DNA from: Streptomyces mirabilis
GTDB lineage: Bacteria; Actinomycetota; Actinomycetes; Streptomycetales; Streptomycetaceae
Reading direction: 5' to 3'
Length of the DNA stretch: 64,000 bases
Assembly: GCF_039503195.1 (NCBI RefSeq)
Contig: NZ_JBCJKP010000001.1
Span: 496,001-560,000 of the forward strand
Part shown: positions 44,588-53,548 of the stretch, piece by piece
Position numbering within the stretch: the stretch's first letter is position 1
How the letters are laid out: each line of letters begins with the position of its first letter
The notes under the pieces: model-generated
What the model saw: only the letters and a program-made list of their open reading frames with translations
What the model was told of the DNA's origin: nothing
Databases searched by the model: none
Position numbers and translations under genes: made by a program

Positions 44588-45553
44588 TCACAGTGCGCGC
44601 AGGGCGGGCAGCAGCTTTCGCTGGGCCCAATCCAGGTACGGCTCCTGGTGGTCGCCGCCGATCTGGACGAGGGCGACCTCGGTGAACCCCGCATCGACGT
44701 AGGGGGACACGGCCTTGACGACGGCGTCCACGTCGTCGCCGCAGGGAATGGACCGGGCCACGTCTTCGGGCCGTACGAGCTGGGTGGCACCGGCGAATCC
44801 GGCGGGTCCGGGCAGTTCGGAGTTGACCGGCCAGCCGCTGCCGAACCAGCGGAACTGGTCGTGGGCGCGGGCGATCGCCGCATCACGGTCGGTGTCGTAA
44901 CAGATCGGCAGTTGGCCGACCTTGGGCTTGCCCGCGCCGCCGTGCCGATCGAACGCGGAGATCAGTGTCTGCTTGGGTTCAGTCGCGATCAGAAGATCGG
45001 CAAGATGACCGGCGAGTTCGCACGAGCGGTCACCGGAGACGGCGACACCGATCGGCGGCAGCGAGTCGGGCAGGTCCCACAGTCTGGCGTTCTCGACGTC
45101 GAAGTGGACGCCGTGGTGGTTGACGTTCCCTCCCTCGAAGAGCGAGCGGATGATCTCCACTGCCTCCTCCAGCATCTCCAGCCGGACGTGCGCGGCGGGC
45201 CATCCGCCGCCCACCACATGCTCGTTGAGGTTCTCCCCGGAGCCGAGTCCGAGGCGGAAGCGTCCCTGGGAGAGGAGTTGCACGGTGGCGGCCTTCTGGG
45301 CAACCACCGCCGGGTGGTAGCGGGTCGTCGGGCACGTCACGTACGTCATCAGGGGAATGCGTTCGGTGGCCTGCGCGGCGGCACCGAGCACACTCCATGC
45401 GTAGGAGGCGTGTCCCTGCGATTCCAGCCAGGGGAAATAGTGATCGGATGTGACGGAGAAGTCGAAGCCGGCGTGCTCGGCTCCGACCACATGGTCGACG
45501 AGCTCCCTCGGGCCGGCCTGCTCGGTCATCATCGTGTACCCGATCTGCACCAT
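44588..45553 (-). CDS. F420-dependent LLM-class oxidoreductase (TIGR03557-like)
   Basis: A 321-residue luciferase-like monooxygenase-fold enzyme. The N-terminus MVQIGYTMMTEQAGPRELVD and SVTSDHYFPWLESQGH is the TIGR03557 signature of F420-using members related to glucose-6-phosphate dehydrogenase Fgd. GRFRLGLGSGENLNEHVVGG is the cofactor-binding region. It follows the formate-dehydrogenase gene group on the same strand, separated by 70 bases. The substrate is unknown. F420 dependence is by family. Confidence 0.88.
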   Translation of the reverse strand: MVQIGYTMMTEQAGPRELVDHVVGAEHAGFDFSVTSDHYFPWLESQGHASYAWSVLGAAAQATERIPLMTYVTCPTTRYHPAVVAQKAATVQLLSQGRFRLGLGSGENLNEHVVGGGWPAAHVRLEMLEEAVEIIRSLFEGGNVNHHGVHFDVENARLWDLPDSLPPIGVAVSGDRSCELAGHLADLLIATEPKQTLISAFDRHGGAGKPKVGQLPICYDTDRDAAIARAHDQFRWFGSGWPVNSELPGPAGFAGATQLVRPEDVARSIPCGDDVDAVVKAVSPYVDAGFTEVALVQIGGDHQEPYLDWAQRKLLPALRAL

Positions 45554-45623
45554 GTCGCTCTTCTCCTCCTGGTTGGGGCCGCTCGGGCACGCATGGAGCT
45601 GCGAGAACGCGGTGCCCCTGTCA

Positions 45624-45968
45624 CTACGGCTTCCTCCGGAGCTGCAGGTCGACCTCCTTCTCCTGATCTCCCGACGCCGTGCCCCGCTCGTACACGGCGA
45701 ACGCGGCTCGCAGGGCTTCGCAGAGCTGGTCCACGGCGACGTAGCCGCCCTGCAGCGTGGCGGTGAGCGAACCCTCCAGCGGGGTCGACCCGGTGGGTAT
45801 GCGCTCCTGCGTCGGCTCGAACTCCGCGGTCCACACGACAGGGTGGTCTCCCGGCTGCTCCTGGGGCGCGGCGTCGGAGGGCCGGTCGGTGGGGAACGCC
45901 GTCCTCAGGACGTCGAAGACGGTGGCGGCGTCCTGCTTGGACGCTCCGGTGAGGGACACAGTGACCAT
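45624..45968 (-). CDS. Hypothetical protein at the 3 prime end of the formate dehydrogenase operon
   Basis: A 114-residue protein beginning MVTVSLTGASKQDAATVFDV. It is weakly acidic with no membrane segment. It carries a hydrophobic strand SLTATLQGGYVAVDQL near residues 67-83 and ends in QEKEVDLQLRRKP. It starts 5 bases after the NrfD gene, so it is the last gene of the operon. I do not recognise a family; an assembly or accessory role is only a possibility from position. Confidence 0.65.
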   Translation of the reverse strand: MVTVSLTGASKQDAATVFDVLRTAFPTDRPSDAAPQEQPGDHPVVWTAEFEPTQERIPTGSTPLEGSLTATLQGGYVAVDQLCEALRAAFAVYERGTASGDQEKEVDLQLRRKP

Positions 45969-45973
45969 CGGGG

Positions 45974-46894
45974 TCACACTCCATTCCGCTGAGGTAGGAC
46001 GGTGTACTTCGGATCCTCGGCGGAGGCGATGCCCGCCGCGAAGACCCCGAAGCGGGTGCAGACCGAACCCGCGAGCAGTGCGAGCCCACCCACCAGGGCA
46101 GCCGGCCGACTGCGGCCGCCGGCCAGCGCCGCGGTCGCGGCGCCCGCCAGGGTGAGGGCGCGGGCGGTGCGCATGAGCGTGCCCGCGCGGCCTTCGCGCC
46201 AGGTCTCGGCAACCAGTCCCAGGCGTCGTTCCGCGGCCTCGGTCACCACGCTTTCGGCGGCTGCGGCGAGTACCGCCGCGCAACGCGCGGGACCGCTCTC
46301 GCGCGTTGGCGCGACGATCAATGCCATCCCCGAGGCGGCGGCCGTCGCAGACGCCGTGAACAGATAGGGAAGTTCTCGGTGAGCGCCGTGCCAGGCGGGA
46401 ACGGCGGTGTCGGCGGCAAGGACCGCGGTGTACGAGGCCAGAGCCGGCCCGAGCAACGCCGCTCCCACGGTCGCGGTGGCGCCCGCCCGGGGCATCCGAC
46501 CGGTGACGGCACTGAGAGCGGCTGCGCCGGCGGCGGGGCCGTACGCGCTGAGCAGCCATGAGCCCATGCTCATCGGGGACGTGGGTTTGAACACCCGCAG
46601 CATGTTGGCGAACCGGCCGGGTCTGCCCAGGTCGTGGATCAAGGCGGCGGCTGACAGCGAAACGGCGGCGAGGGACGAGACCTTCATCGCGGTGGCGGTA
46701 CGGGGGCGCCCGGTGAGTTGAGCACCTGCAGCGAGCACCGAGCCCGCTCCGGCGAGACCGCCGAGGAAGAAGTACCCCGCGATGTCCCGGGCTGCCCAGG
46801 ACGGAGCGTGGATGATCGGGCGCCCGTAGTAGGACTCGAATTCCGCGCGCGGAACCATGAGCTGTTCGCCCCGTCGCTGCCGGGTCCTGCTCAT
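45974..46894 (-). CDS. NrfD/PsrC-type membrane anchor of the formate dehydrogenase
   Basis: A 306-residue protein with about eight hydrophobic segments (for example IAGYFFLGGLAGAGSVLAAG, SSLAAVSLSAAALIHDL and LFTASATAAASGMALIV). The family segment DLGRPGRFANMLRVFKPTSP with MSMGSWLL is the NrfD/PsrC quinone-side signature. It overlaps the iron-sulfur subunit gene by 4 bases (ATGA), so the two are translated together. It should pass electrons to menaquinone in place of the usual FdnI cytochrome b. Confidence 0.88.
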   Translation of the reverse strand: MSRTRQRRGEQLMVPRAEFESYYGRPIIHAPSWAARDIAGYFFLGGLAGAGSVLAAGAQLTGRPRTATAMKVSSLAAVSLSAAALIHDLGRPGRFANMLRVFKPTSPMSMGSWLLSAYGPAAGAAALSAVTGRMPRAGATATVGAALLGPALASYTAVLAADTAVPAWHGAHRELPYLFTASATAAASGMALIVAPTRESGPARCAAVLAAAAESVVTEAAERRLGLVAETWREGRAGTLMRTARALTLAGAATAALAGGRSRPAALVGGLALLAGSVCTRFGVFAAGIASAEDPKYTVLPQRNGV

Positions 46895-47805
46895 CGTGCC
46901 TCCTTGGTTCGACCGGCCAGTGCGAAGGCGAGCGCGATGCTCCCGGCGAGGGACAGCGCGGCGGTGCCCGCGTGTCTCCACATGGCCGGAAGGTCACGGG
47001 TGGTCACGACAGGGTCGGGCGGAAGTCCGTACACCTCCGGCTGGTCGAGGAGGAGGAAGAAGGCTCCGTCACCACCGACCCCGTCCTGCGGATCATGTCC
47101 GTACAAGTGGGCTCGTTCCACGCCCTGTTCATGCAGTTGGTCCACACGCAGGGTGGCACGTTCGCGCAGCTCGTCCAAGGGGCCGAACTGGATGGACTGG
47201 GTCGGGCAGGCCTTCGCGCAGGCCGGTTCCTGGCCCGCGCCGAGGCGGTCGTAACACATCGTGCACTTGAACGCCCTTCCGTCGTGGGGGCGTTGCTCGA
47301 TCACCCCGTACGGGCAGGCAGGCACGCAGTAGCCGCAGCCGTTGCATATGTCCTCCTGAACGACGACCGTGCCGAACTCCGTGCGGAACAGGGAGCCGGT
47401 GGGGCAGACGTCCAGGCAGGCCGCGTGGGTGCAGTGCTTGCAGACGTCCGAGGACATCAGCCAGCGCATGTCGCCAGGCGCCTGCGGAGGTTCGGGAGCC
47501 GCAGGCGCTCCCTCGATGAGCGAGAGCTCGGTGCGACCCTCCGGCGCAGGCACCTTCTGCTCGATGAAGGCGACATGACGCCACGTGGAGGCGCCCAGGC
47601 CCTGGGTGTTGTCATAGCTCATGCCGCTCAACGGCATCCCGTCCTCCGGGATCGCGTTCCACTCCTTGCAAGCCACTTCGCAGGCCTTGCATCCGATGCA
47701 CACGGATGTGTCGGTGAAGAATCCGACGCGTTCCGGGGGGTCGGGGTGCCCGGCGTCGCGGGCAGGGTCCGGTTCGGGGCCGCTCAGCAGGTGCCGGTCC
47801 GTCAT
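46891..47805 (-). CDS. Formate dehydrogenase iron-sulfur subunit
   Basis: A 304-residue four-cluster ferredoxin-like subunit (FdnH/FdoH type). Cysteine groups are CIGCKACEVACK, CKHCTHAACLDVCP, CNGCGYCVPACPYG, and CTMCYDRLGAGQEPACAKAC. The C-terminus holds one membrane-spanning helix (residues 280-297, AGTAALSLAGSIALAFAL), as in membrane-anchored beta subunits. It overlaps both neighbours by 4 bases (ATGA), so all three subunits form one operon. It relays electrons from the molybdenum subunit to the anchor. Confidence 0.92.
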   Translation of the reverse strand: MTDRHLLSGPEPDPARDAGHPDPPERVGFFTDTSVCIGCKACEVACKEWNAIPEDGMPLSGMSYDNTQGLGASTWRHVAFIEQKVPAPEGRTELSLIEGAPAAPEPPQAPGDMRWLMSSDVCKHCTHAACLDVCPTGSLFRTEFGTVVVQEDICNGCGYCVPACPYGVIEQRPHDGRAFKCTMCYDRLGAGQEPACAKACPTQSIQFGPLDELRERATLRVDQLHEQGVERAHLYGHDPQDGVGGDGAFFLLLDQPEVYGLPPDPVVTTRDLPAMWRHAGTAALSLAGSIALAFALAGRTKEAR

Positions 47806-50800
47806 GTTCGGGTCTCCGTCCCGGTCGTGTCGGTGATGCCCGCGCGCCGGCGGTACTCCGCGACCAGCTTCGGCAGGTCGGGCCCACGGGGTCGGCGGCC
47901 GGGGCGGATGTCGGCGGTGAGTGCCTTGTCCTCCTGGATATGGGCGTTGGGGTCGAGCGCGATGGCCATGAGCTCGTTGGCCGCGTCCCCCGTGGAGATC
48001 CCGTTGGGCCCCCAGTGGAAGGGCAGCCCGATCTGGTGGACGGTCCGCCCGTGAACGGTCAAGGGCTTGAGCCTCTCGGTGACCATGACGCGCGCCTCGA
48101 CAGCGTTGCGGGCGGTGATGATCGTGGCCCAACCGCCGTGCTCCAGGCCTCGCTCGGCAGCCAGCTGCGGGGAGAGCTCGCAGAAGAACTCGGGCTGGAG
48201 CTCGGAGAGGTAGGGAGACCAGCGACTCATGCCTCCGGCGGTGAAGTGCTCGGTGAGACGGTGGGTGGTGACGATGTACGGATACACATCCGCGCCCGGC
48301 TCGTCGCCACTGGGGTGGTAGCGGTTGCCCTCGCGGGGCAGCAGCCGACGTACGGGCGAGCGCGCGGTCGACGGGTAGAGGGCGTTGGGGAAGGGCGAGT
48401 CCTGCGGTTCATAGTGGGTGGGAAGCGGCCCGTCTTCCAGGCCCGCGGGCGCGTACAGCCAGCCCTTGCCGTCGGCCTGCATGATGAACGGGTCGTCGCC
48501 GCGCAGGGCTTCGGGCCCGGTCGCACCTTCCGGTGGCACGTGGTCGGGCGCGCGGTCGGGTATGAAGTCGGGGACGTCGCGGCCGGTCCACTTCCCCTCC
48601 GCGCCGTCCCACCACATGTATGCCTTGCGGTCGCTCCACGGGCTGCCGTCGGGGGCCGCGGAGGCACGGTTGTAGAGGATGCGGCGGTTGGCGGGCCAGG
48701 CCCAGGCCCAGTCGGCGGCCACGTAGTCCTGCTCCGTGTGGGGTGTGCGGCGAGCGGCGTGGTTGACGCCGTCGGCATACACCCCGCAGTAGATCCAGCA
48801 GCCGCAGCGGGTGGATCCGTCGTCTTTCAACTCCGTATAGGCGGAGAGCGGACCGCCGTCCGGGCCGTGTCCGTTGATTTCGGCCAGGATCGTGTCGGCG
48901 ACGGGCTCACGCAGCGGCCCTTCGACGGGGTAGTCCCAGGTGAGATCCCGGACGGGCTGGTCCATGGGGTCGGTCGAGCCGGCCAGCTTCTCCTTGATGC
49001 GGCGGCCCAGGTGGTACATGAACCACAGGTCGCTGCGGGCGTCCCCTTCCGGTTCCACGGCCGCGTGGTGCCACTGAATCCACCGGTTGGTGTTGGTGAA
49101 CGAGCCGGATTTCTCGGTGTGAGCGGCGGCCGGGAAGAAGAAGACCTCGGTACCGATCGATTCGGTGCTCAGTTCACCCGTTTCGATCTCCGGTCCGTCC
49201 TGCCACCAGGTCGCGGACTCGATGAGGGAGAAGTCTCGGACGACCAGCCACTCCAGATTGGCCATGCCCAGGCGTTGGAGGCGGGTGTTGGCCGACCCGA
49301 CGGCCGGGTTCTCGCCCATCAGGAAGTAGCCCTTGCAGTCGCCGTCGAGCTGCGCCATGACCGTGTCGTAGGTGGAGTGGGAGCCGGTGAGGCGCGGCAG
49401 GTGGTCGAAGCAGAAGTCGTTGTCCGCTGTGGCGGCGTCGCCGTAGTAAGCCTTGAGCAGGCTGACGAAGTAGGCCCGCATGTTGCCCCAGAAGCCCTTG
49501 TCGGTGCGGGTGGCCTCGACGAAGGTGTCCAGGTCCTCGTGGGCGTGGGCGTGCGGCATCGGCAGGTAGCCGGGGAGGAGGTTGTAGAGGGTCGGGATGT
49601 CGCTGGAGCCCTGGATGGAGGCATGGCCGCGCAGGGCCTGGATGCCGCCGCCGGGACGACCGATGTTGCCGAGCAGGAGCTGGAGGACGCAGGCAGCGCG
49701 GATGTACTGGGATCCGGTGGAGTGCTGGGTCCAGCCGACCGCGTACACGAAAGCACTGGTGCGCTCGCGACCGGAGTTGGCGGTCAGGGCTTCGCAGACG
49801 CGCAGAAAGGTCGCACGCGGGATTCCGCAAGTCTCTTCGACGAGTTCGGGGGTGTAGCGGGCGTAGTGGCGTTTGAGGATCTGGTAGACGCAGCGCGGAT
49901 GGCTGAGCGTCTCGTCGCGTGGCGGCTGGGCACCGGTCCGCGCTCCTCCCGACCCGTGGCTCTCGGCGCGGCCCGAGCCCTGTGTCTTCTGCTCGTACTG
50001 TTCGTCGACGTCGCCGGAGGGCGCCTGGACCTCCACACCCTCGTACTGCCAGCTGCGCGGGTCGTAGTGGTGCTCGTCGACGTCAAGTCCCGAGAAAACA
50101 CCGTCCAGGTCCTCGGTGTCCTGGAAGTCCTCGCTGACGATCGAGGCGGCGTTGGTGTAGGCGAGCACGTACTCCCGGAAGTCCTTCTCCTCGGTGAGCA
50201 CATGGTTGATCACTGCGCCGAGGAACGCGATGTCGCTGCCGGCCCGGATCGGAACGTGCAGGTCGGCGAGGGCGCTGGTGCGCGTGAAGCGTGGGTCGAC
50301 GTGGATGATGCGGGCGCCACGCTCCTTGGCCTCCATGACCCACTGGAACCCGACCGGGTGCGCCTCCGCGAAGTTGGAACCCTGGATGACGATGCAGTCG
50401 GCGTGCTGGAGGTCCTGCATGAAGGTGGTGGCGCCGCCACGGCCGAAGGACGTGCCCAGGCCCGCGACGGTGGAGCTGTGGCAGACCCGCGCCTGGTTCT
50501 CCACCTGTACGACGCCGAGCCCGGTGAACAGCTTCTTGATCAGGTAGTTCTCTTCGTTGTCGAGGGTCGCGCCACCGAGGCTGGCGATGCCGAGCGTGCG
50601 TGCGGTGCGCAGCCCGTCCTTCTCCCACTCCCAGGTCGCACGACGTGTCTCGACCACTCGGTCGGCGACCATGTCCATGGCCGTCTCCAGGTCGAGGGGC
50701 TCCCAGTCGGTGGCGTACGGGCGCCGGTAGAGGACCTCGTGACGACGCGCGGAGCCCGTGGTGAGCTGAAGGGTCGCAGATCCCTTCGGGCAGAGGCGCC

Positions 50801-51047
50801 CTCGGCTGATGGGCGACGCGGGGTCGCCCTCGATCTGGACCACCTTGTCGTCCTTGACGTAGATCTGCTGGCCGCAGCCGACCGCACAGTAAGGGCAGAT
50901 GGAAGAAACCGTCCGTTCGGCGGTGTCGGTGCGCGGTCTGAGCTGCCTTGTGTGGGCCGACACGGCGGCCCGGCCACGCGCCAGCGGATCGGCTCCGGTC
51001 AGCTGTCGGTAGACGGGCCAATCGCTCACCCAAGTGCGTACACCCAT
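47802..51047 (-). CDS. Formate dehydrogenase catalytic (molybdopterin) subunit, cysteine form
   Basis: A 1081-residue bis-MGD oxidoreductase. The 4Fe-4S ligands lie at residues 51-87 (CPYCAVGCGQQI and GRLCPKGSA). The active-site residue is Cys in NQARVCHSSTVAGLGTSFGR, so no selenocysteine is needed. GSNFAEAHPVGFQWVMEAKE and the late PNGISTGDAANELMAI region bind the cofactor. There is no Tat motif visible at the N-terminus, which starts MGVRTWVSDWPVYRQLTGAD, so the cell side is uncertain. It oxidises formate to carbon dioxide and passes electrons to the downstream subunits. The related FdnG/FdoG subunits are usually exported by Tat. Confidence 0.93.
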   Translation of the reverse strand: MGVRTWVSDWPVYRQLTGADPLARGRAAVSAHTRQLRPRTDTAERTVSSICPYCAVGCGQQIYVKDDKVVQIEGDPASPISRGRLCPKGSATLQLTTGSARRHEVLYRRPYATDWEPLDLETAMDMVADRVVETRRATWEWEKDGLRTARTLGIASLGGATLDNEENYLIKKLFTGLGVVQVENQARVCHSSTVAGLGTSFGRGGATTFMQDLQHADCIVIQGSNFAEAHPVGFQWVMEAKERGARIIHVDPRFTRTSALADLHVPIRAGSDIAFLGAVINHVLTEEKDFREYVLAYTNAASIVSEDFQDTEDLDGVFSGLDVDEHHYDPRSWQYEGVEVQAPSGDVDEQYEQKTQGSGRAESHGSGGARTGAQPPRDETLSHPRCVYQILKRHYARYTPELVEETCGIPRATFLRVCEALTANSGRERTSAFVYAVGWTQHSTGSQYIRAACVLQLLLGNIGRPGGGIQALRGHASIQGSSDIPTLYNLLPGYLPMPHAHAHEDLDTFVEATRTDKGFWGNMRAYFVSLLKAYYGDAATADNDFCFDHLPRLTGSHSTYDTVMAQLDGDCKGYFLMGENPAVGSANTRLQRLGMANLEWLVVRDFSLIESATWWQDGPEIETGELSTESIGTEVFFFPAAAHTEKSGSFTNTNRWIQWHHAAVEPEGDARSDLWFMYHLGRRIKEKLAGSTDPMDQPVRDLTWDYPVEGPLREPVADTILAEINGHGPDGGPLSAYTELKDDGSTRCGCWIYCGVYADGVNHAARRTPHTEQDYVAADWAWAWPANRRILYNRASAAPDGSPWSDRKAYMWWDGAEGKWTGRDVPDFIPDRAPDHVPPEGATGPEALRGDDPFIMQADGKGWLYAPAGLEDGPLPTHYEPQDSPFPNALYPSTARSPVRRLLPREGNRYHPSGDEPGADVYPYIVTTHRLTEHFTAGGMSRWSPYLSELQPEFFCELSPQLAAERGLEHGGWATIITARNAVEARVMVTERLKPLTVHGRTVHQIGLPFHWGPNGISTGDAANELMAIALDPNAHIQEDKALTADIRPGRRPRGPDLPKLVAEYRRRAGITDTTGTETRT

Positions 51048-51138
51048 GACATGTCCTCTCGGGCGGCCGGACTCCTGTCACCAGTCGCGGGTATCTCTCC
51101 CAGCGTCACCCGCCGGGGCTCTCGCGGCACGCGGAGCG

Positions 51139-51399
51139 TCAGGCGGGCGGTTCGTCGGGGACGGGATGCTCCGGGCGTCGGCTGCCGGAGTGCGGGGCGC
51201 CCCTGCGGCCGGTGCCGGCCTCGTCCGTATCGGGAATCTCCAGGTCTGGCTGCCCCTCGGCGGTGGACTTCGTCGGGACGCCGGCGGCGTCCCAGGGGTC
51301 CACGTCGGCGGTGGCCTGCTGATCGGGCGGATCCCTGGGTACCGGCTTCGGTATCGGCTTCCCGCTGGTCCCAGGGGCTTCCGGGCGGCGCTCGCTCAC
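51139..51399 (-). CDS. Small disordered hypothetical protein
   Basis: An 86-residue protein, very rich in Pro, Glu, Asp and Gly, with no predicted fold. It begins MSERRPEAPGTSGKPIPKPV from a GTG, and ends RRPEHPVPDEPPA. GAGGA lies about 11 bases upstream. It is 91 bases upstream of the formate dehydrogenase operon on the same strand. Composition is too regular to be chance, and a link to that operon is possible. Not recognised. Confidence 0.55.
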   Translation of the reverse strand: MSERRPEAPGTSGKPIPKPVPRDPPDQQATADVDPWDAAGVPTKSTAEGQPDLEIPDTDEAGTGRRGAPHSGSRRPEHPVPDEPPA

Positions 51400-52055
51400 G
51401 GGGTTCTCGCTTCCTCGAGCATGGGTTGGTGTGAGTCGCAGGTACCCCGGCGGCCGACGATGATGCCGATGATCCAGGCCCCGCCCCGATGCTGGTCGGC
51501 GCTGCGCAGAGGGTTGCCGAGTTCCCCCACGGTCGTGAGCGACCGCCTCTCGATCCCGACGTTGCTATCGCGCAGCGATGCTGCTGATCCCCGACGAGGA
51601 CTACATGAGTGTTGTCGTGACCAGCCAGCAGCACGCCCTCCGCGCCACGGCAAGATTCCTCAGGGACATGCGGCATTCCTCAGGGACATGCGGCACCCAA
51701 TGACCAACGACGACCTGGCACCAGCCATCGACCATTTCGCTGCCTGATCGGTTGCGGGAACGCATCCGTACGCCGCGGCGGGCGGCACCAGCCGTCCGCC
51801 GCCATGTGGACTTCGTGGTCAGTCCGCCGCGCGAGCGGCCAAGAGCTTCACCGGCCGCATCGCCTCCGCGAGGAACGGACGCGGGCCCATGTGCACATGT
51901 GCCTGCGCGCACATGCGAACTGATCTTTGTGTGGCCCCATTTGAAGCAGCATTCGACGTTCGACGACATCGGGCTCTCCCCCGCCCTGCACGCCGTCACC
52001 TACCGGGCGGCGAGCCATGCAGGCGCAGACCGACGCTGGCGACTCGAGTGTGCCG
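51400..52055. other. About 650 bases without a supported gene
   Basis: No gene recognised. A perfect 20-base tandem duplication occurs at 51655-51694. Readings on both strands lack families. Confidence 0.4.
51655..51694. repeat. Perfect 20-base tandem duplication
   Basis: ATTCCTCAGGGACATGCGGC occurs twice with no spacer. It looks like a recent slip or duplication event in noncoding DNA. Confidence 0.8.
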
Positions 52056-52262
52056 TCACCAGACCTCAGGGCCCCCGCCGTACCACTCGATGACCGGTGA
52101 GTCCGCCACATCGATCTCATCCAAGCCCACCCAGCCCGCCCGCCGCATGATCTCGGCCAAGCCTCGCAGACTGGACGCCGCCCCCACAGGCTCCCCGTCC
52201 ACGCGTACCTGGCGCCCCTCCCCCTTGACGGGCGGGCAAACGGTCACGGAACGCTCGGTCAT
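52056..52262 (-). CDS. Small conserved Streptomyces hypothetical protein
   Basis: A 68-residue protein starting MTERSVTVCPPVKGEGRQVR and ending DVADSPVIEWYGGGPEVW. The VDGEPVGAASSLRGLAEIMR stretch and the terminal IEWxGGGP motif recall a small Streptomyces family I have seen as hypothetical only. There is no known function. It lies just upstream of, and divergent from, the second TnpB segment. The ATG at 52262 is followed by good codon use. Confidence 0.6.
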   Translation of the reverse strand: MTERSVTVCPPVKGEGRQVRVDGEPVGAASSLRGLAEIMRRAGWVGLDEIDVADSPVIEWYGGGPEVW

Positions 52263-52381
52263 TCGGCAAGCATCGCCCGCCAACGCACGCCGCGCATCCG
52301 GACGTAGCACGCGGTGCTGTGCCGGGGGCGTGCTACCGAACTTCTTGCGCAGTGCTACAGGCTTCAGCCTGGGGGTCCTGT
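52263..52381. other. Gap before the second TnpB segment
   Basis: No gene. Divergent promoters for the small protein and the TnpB segment may lie here. Confidence 0.35.
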
Positions 52382-52980
52382 GGCCGCGACGTGGAGTGTT
52401 GCGGTGCCGGGCGGGGTGGGCGCGGAGCGCCCGCAGGGCTGCCCGGCGGAGCCGGGGAATGCTTCCTCCGGGCCCATGTTGCCCGTATGACAGCGGTGCG
52501 GAACTGTTCGGGCGAGGCTGGGCTGGCTGATCGGGTCGGGGTTGTCGGTGGTGGGTGTTGGCGTCCGGATCATGCAGCTTCGGTATGCCTTCCGCCTCGA
52601 CCCGGAGCCCGGTCAGCGCGTTGCGCTGGCGCGGGCGTTGGGGTGCGCGCGGGTGGTGTACAACGACGCGGTCGCCGCCCGGGAGCGGGCCCGGCGGGAG
52701 GGTGCTGCGTTTCCGAGCGCGGGCGCGCTGTCGAAGACGCTGATCACCGAGGCGAAGCGGAGCCCCGGGCGGCAGTGGCTGTCCGAGGTGTCGGCAGTCA
52801 TCCTGCAGCACGCGCTGCGGGACGTGGAGCGCGCCTACACCAACTTCTTTTCCTCTCTGAAAGGAGCCCGCCAGGGGGCACGGGTAGGGGCGCCGCGCTT
52901 CAAGTCGAAGCGGGATGCCCGCCAGGCGATCCGGTTCACCGCGAACGCCCGATGGAAGATCACCGAGGCGGGGCGGCTGC
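52382..52980 (+). repeat. Copy 2 of the 0.6 kb TnpB-containing segment
   Basis: Nearly identical to 35261-35856. Both copies share about 190 bases of upstream sequence, including the run GTGTTGCGGTGCCGGG, and the start of tnpB. Copy 2 extends further into the gene. Confidence 0.85.
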
Positions 52981-53438
52981 TCCTGCCGAAAATCGGCGAG
53001 GTGAGGGTGCGCTGGTCGCGCAGGCTCCCGTCGGCCCCGTCGAGCGTGACGGTGATCCGGGACGCGGCCGGCCGGTACTTCGCCTCCTTCGTGATCGAGA
53101 CCGACCCGGACGCCGACCTGGCGCGGATGCCGGATGCCGACGGTCTGCCGTCTGTGGGGATCGACTTGGGCCTGACCCATTTCGCGGTCCTGTCGGACGG
53201 GACGAAGATCGACAGCCCGCGGTTTCTGCGCCGGGCGGAGAAGAAGCTGAAGAAGGCGCAGCGGGAGTTGTCCCGCAAGCAGAAGAGGTCGAAGAACCGG
53301 GAGAAGGCCCGTCTGAAGGTGGCCCGCGCGCACGCGCAGGTCGCCGACGCCCGCCGCGAATCGGTCGGTTCGTGGTTCGGTTCGTGGTTCGTCTGGACAC
53401 ACATCACCGCTGTCCCGGGCGAGAGGCGCCTTCGGTAG
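52572..53438 (+). pseudogene. Truncated TnpB (IS200/IS605-IS607 type), copy 2
   Basis: A 288-codon frame starting MQLRYAFRLDPEPGQRVALA. The N-terminal domain and the first RuvC motif (SVGIDLGLTHFAVLSDG) are present, followed by the Lys-rich bridge ELSRKQKRSKNREKARLKVA. TnpB sequence stops near VADARRE, and the rest (WFGSWFVWTHITAV) is unrelated. The RuvC-II and -III residues and zinc finger are missing, so it is inactive as an RNA-guided nuclease. It ends where the element right end and its guide RNA would be. Confidence 0.88.
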
Positions 53439-53548
53439 GCCCGGCGTGCTCCTCCACACCGACCGCCTGGTGAACGTCGGCGGCCGGCGGGTACACGTCA
53501 TGGTGCTTCGCAGTGCTCCGGGTCGAAACGCCGGGAGAGGACGACTTC

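Noticed and set aside
46891..48132. Extended upstream start for the iron-sulfur subunit
   Set aside because: The extra 109 residues are His/Arg-rich antisense-like sequence overlapping the catalytic subunit; the ATG at 47805 fits the family start.
47940..51434. Open + strand frame of about 1160 codons
   Set aside because: It is antisense to the formate dehydrogenase gene, whose motifs are certain. It has no family match in memory.
52572..53438. Functional RNA-guided TnpB nuclease with a guide RNA downstream
   Set aside because: Only the first RuvC motif is present, and the gene is cut before the second and third motifs and the 3 prime end that encodes the guide RNA.
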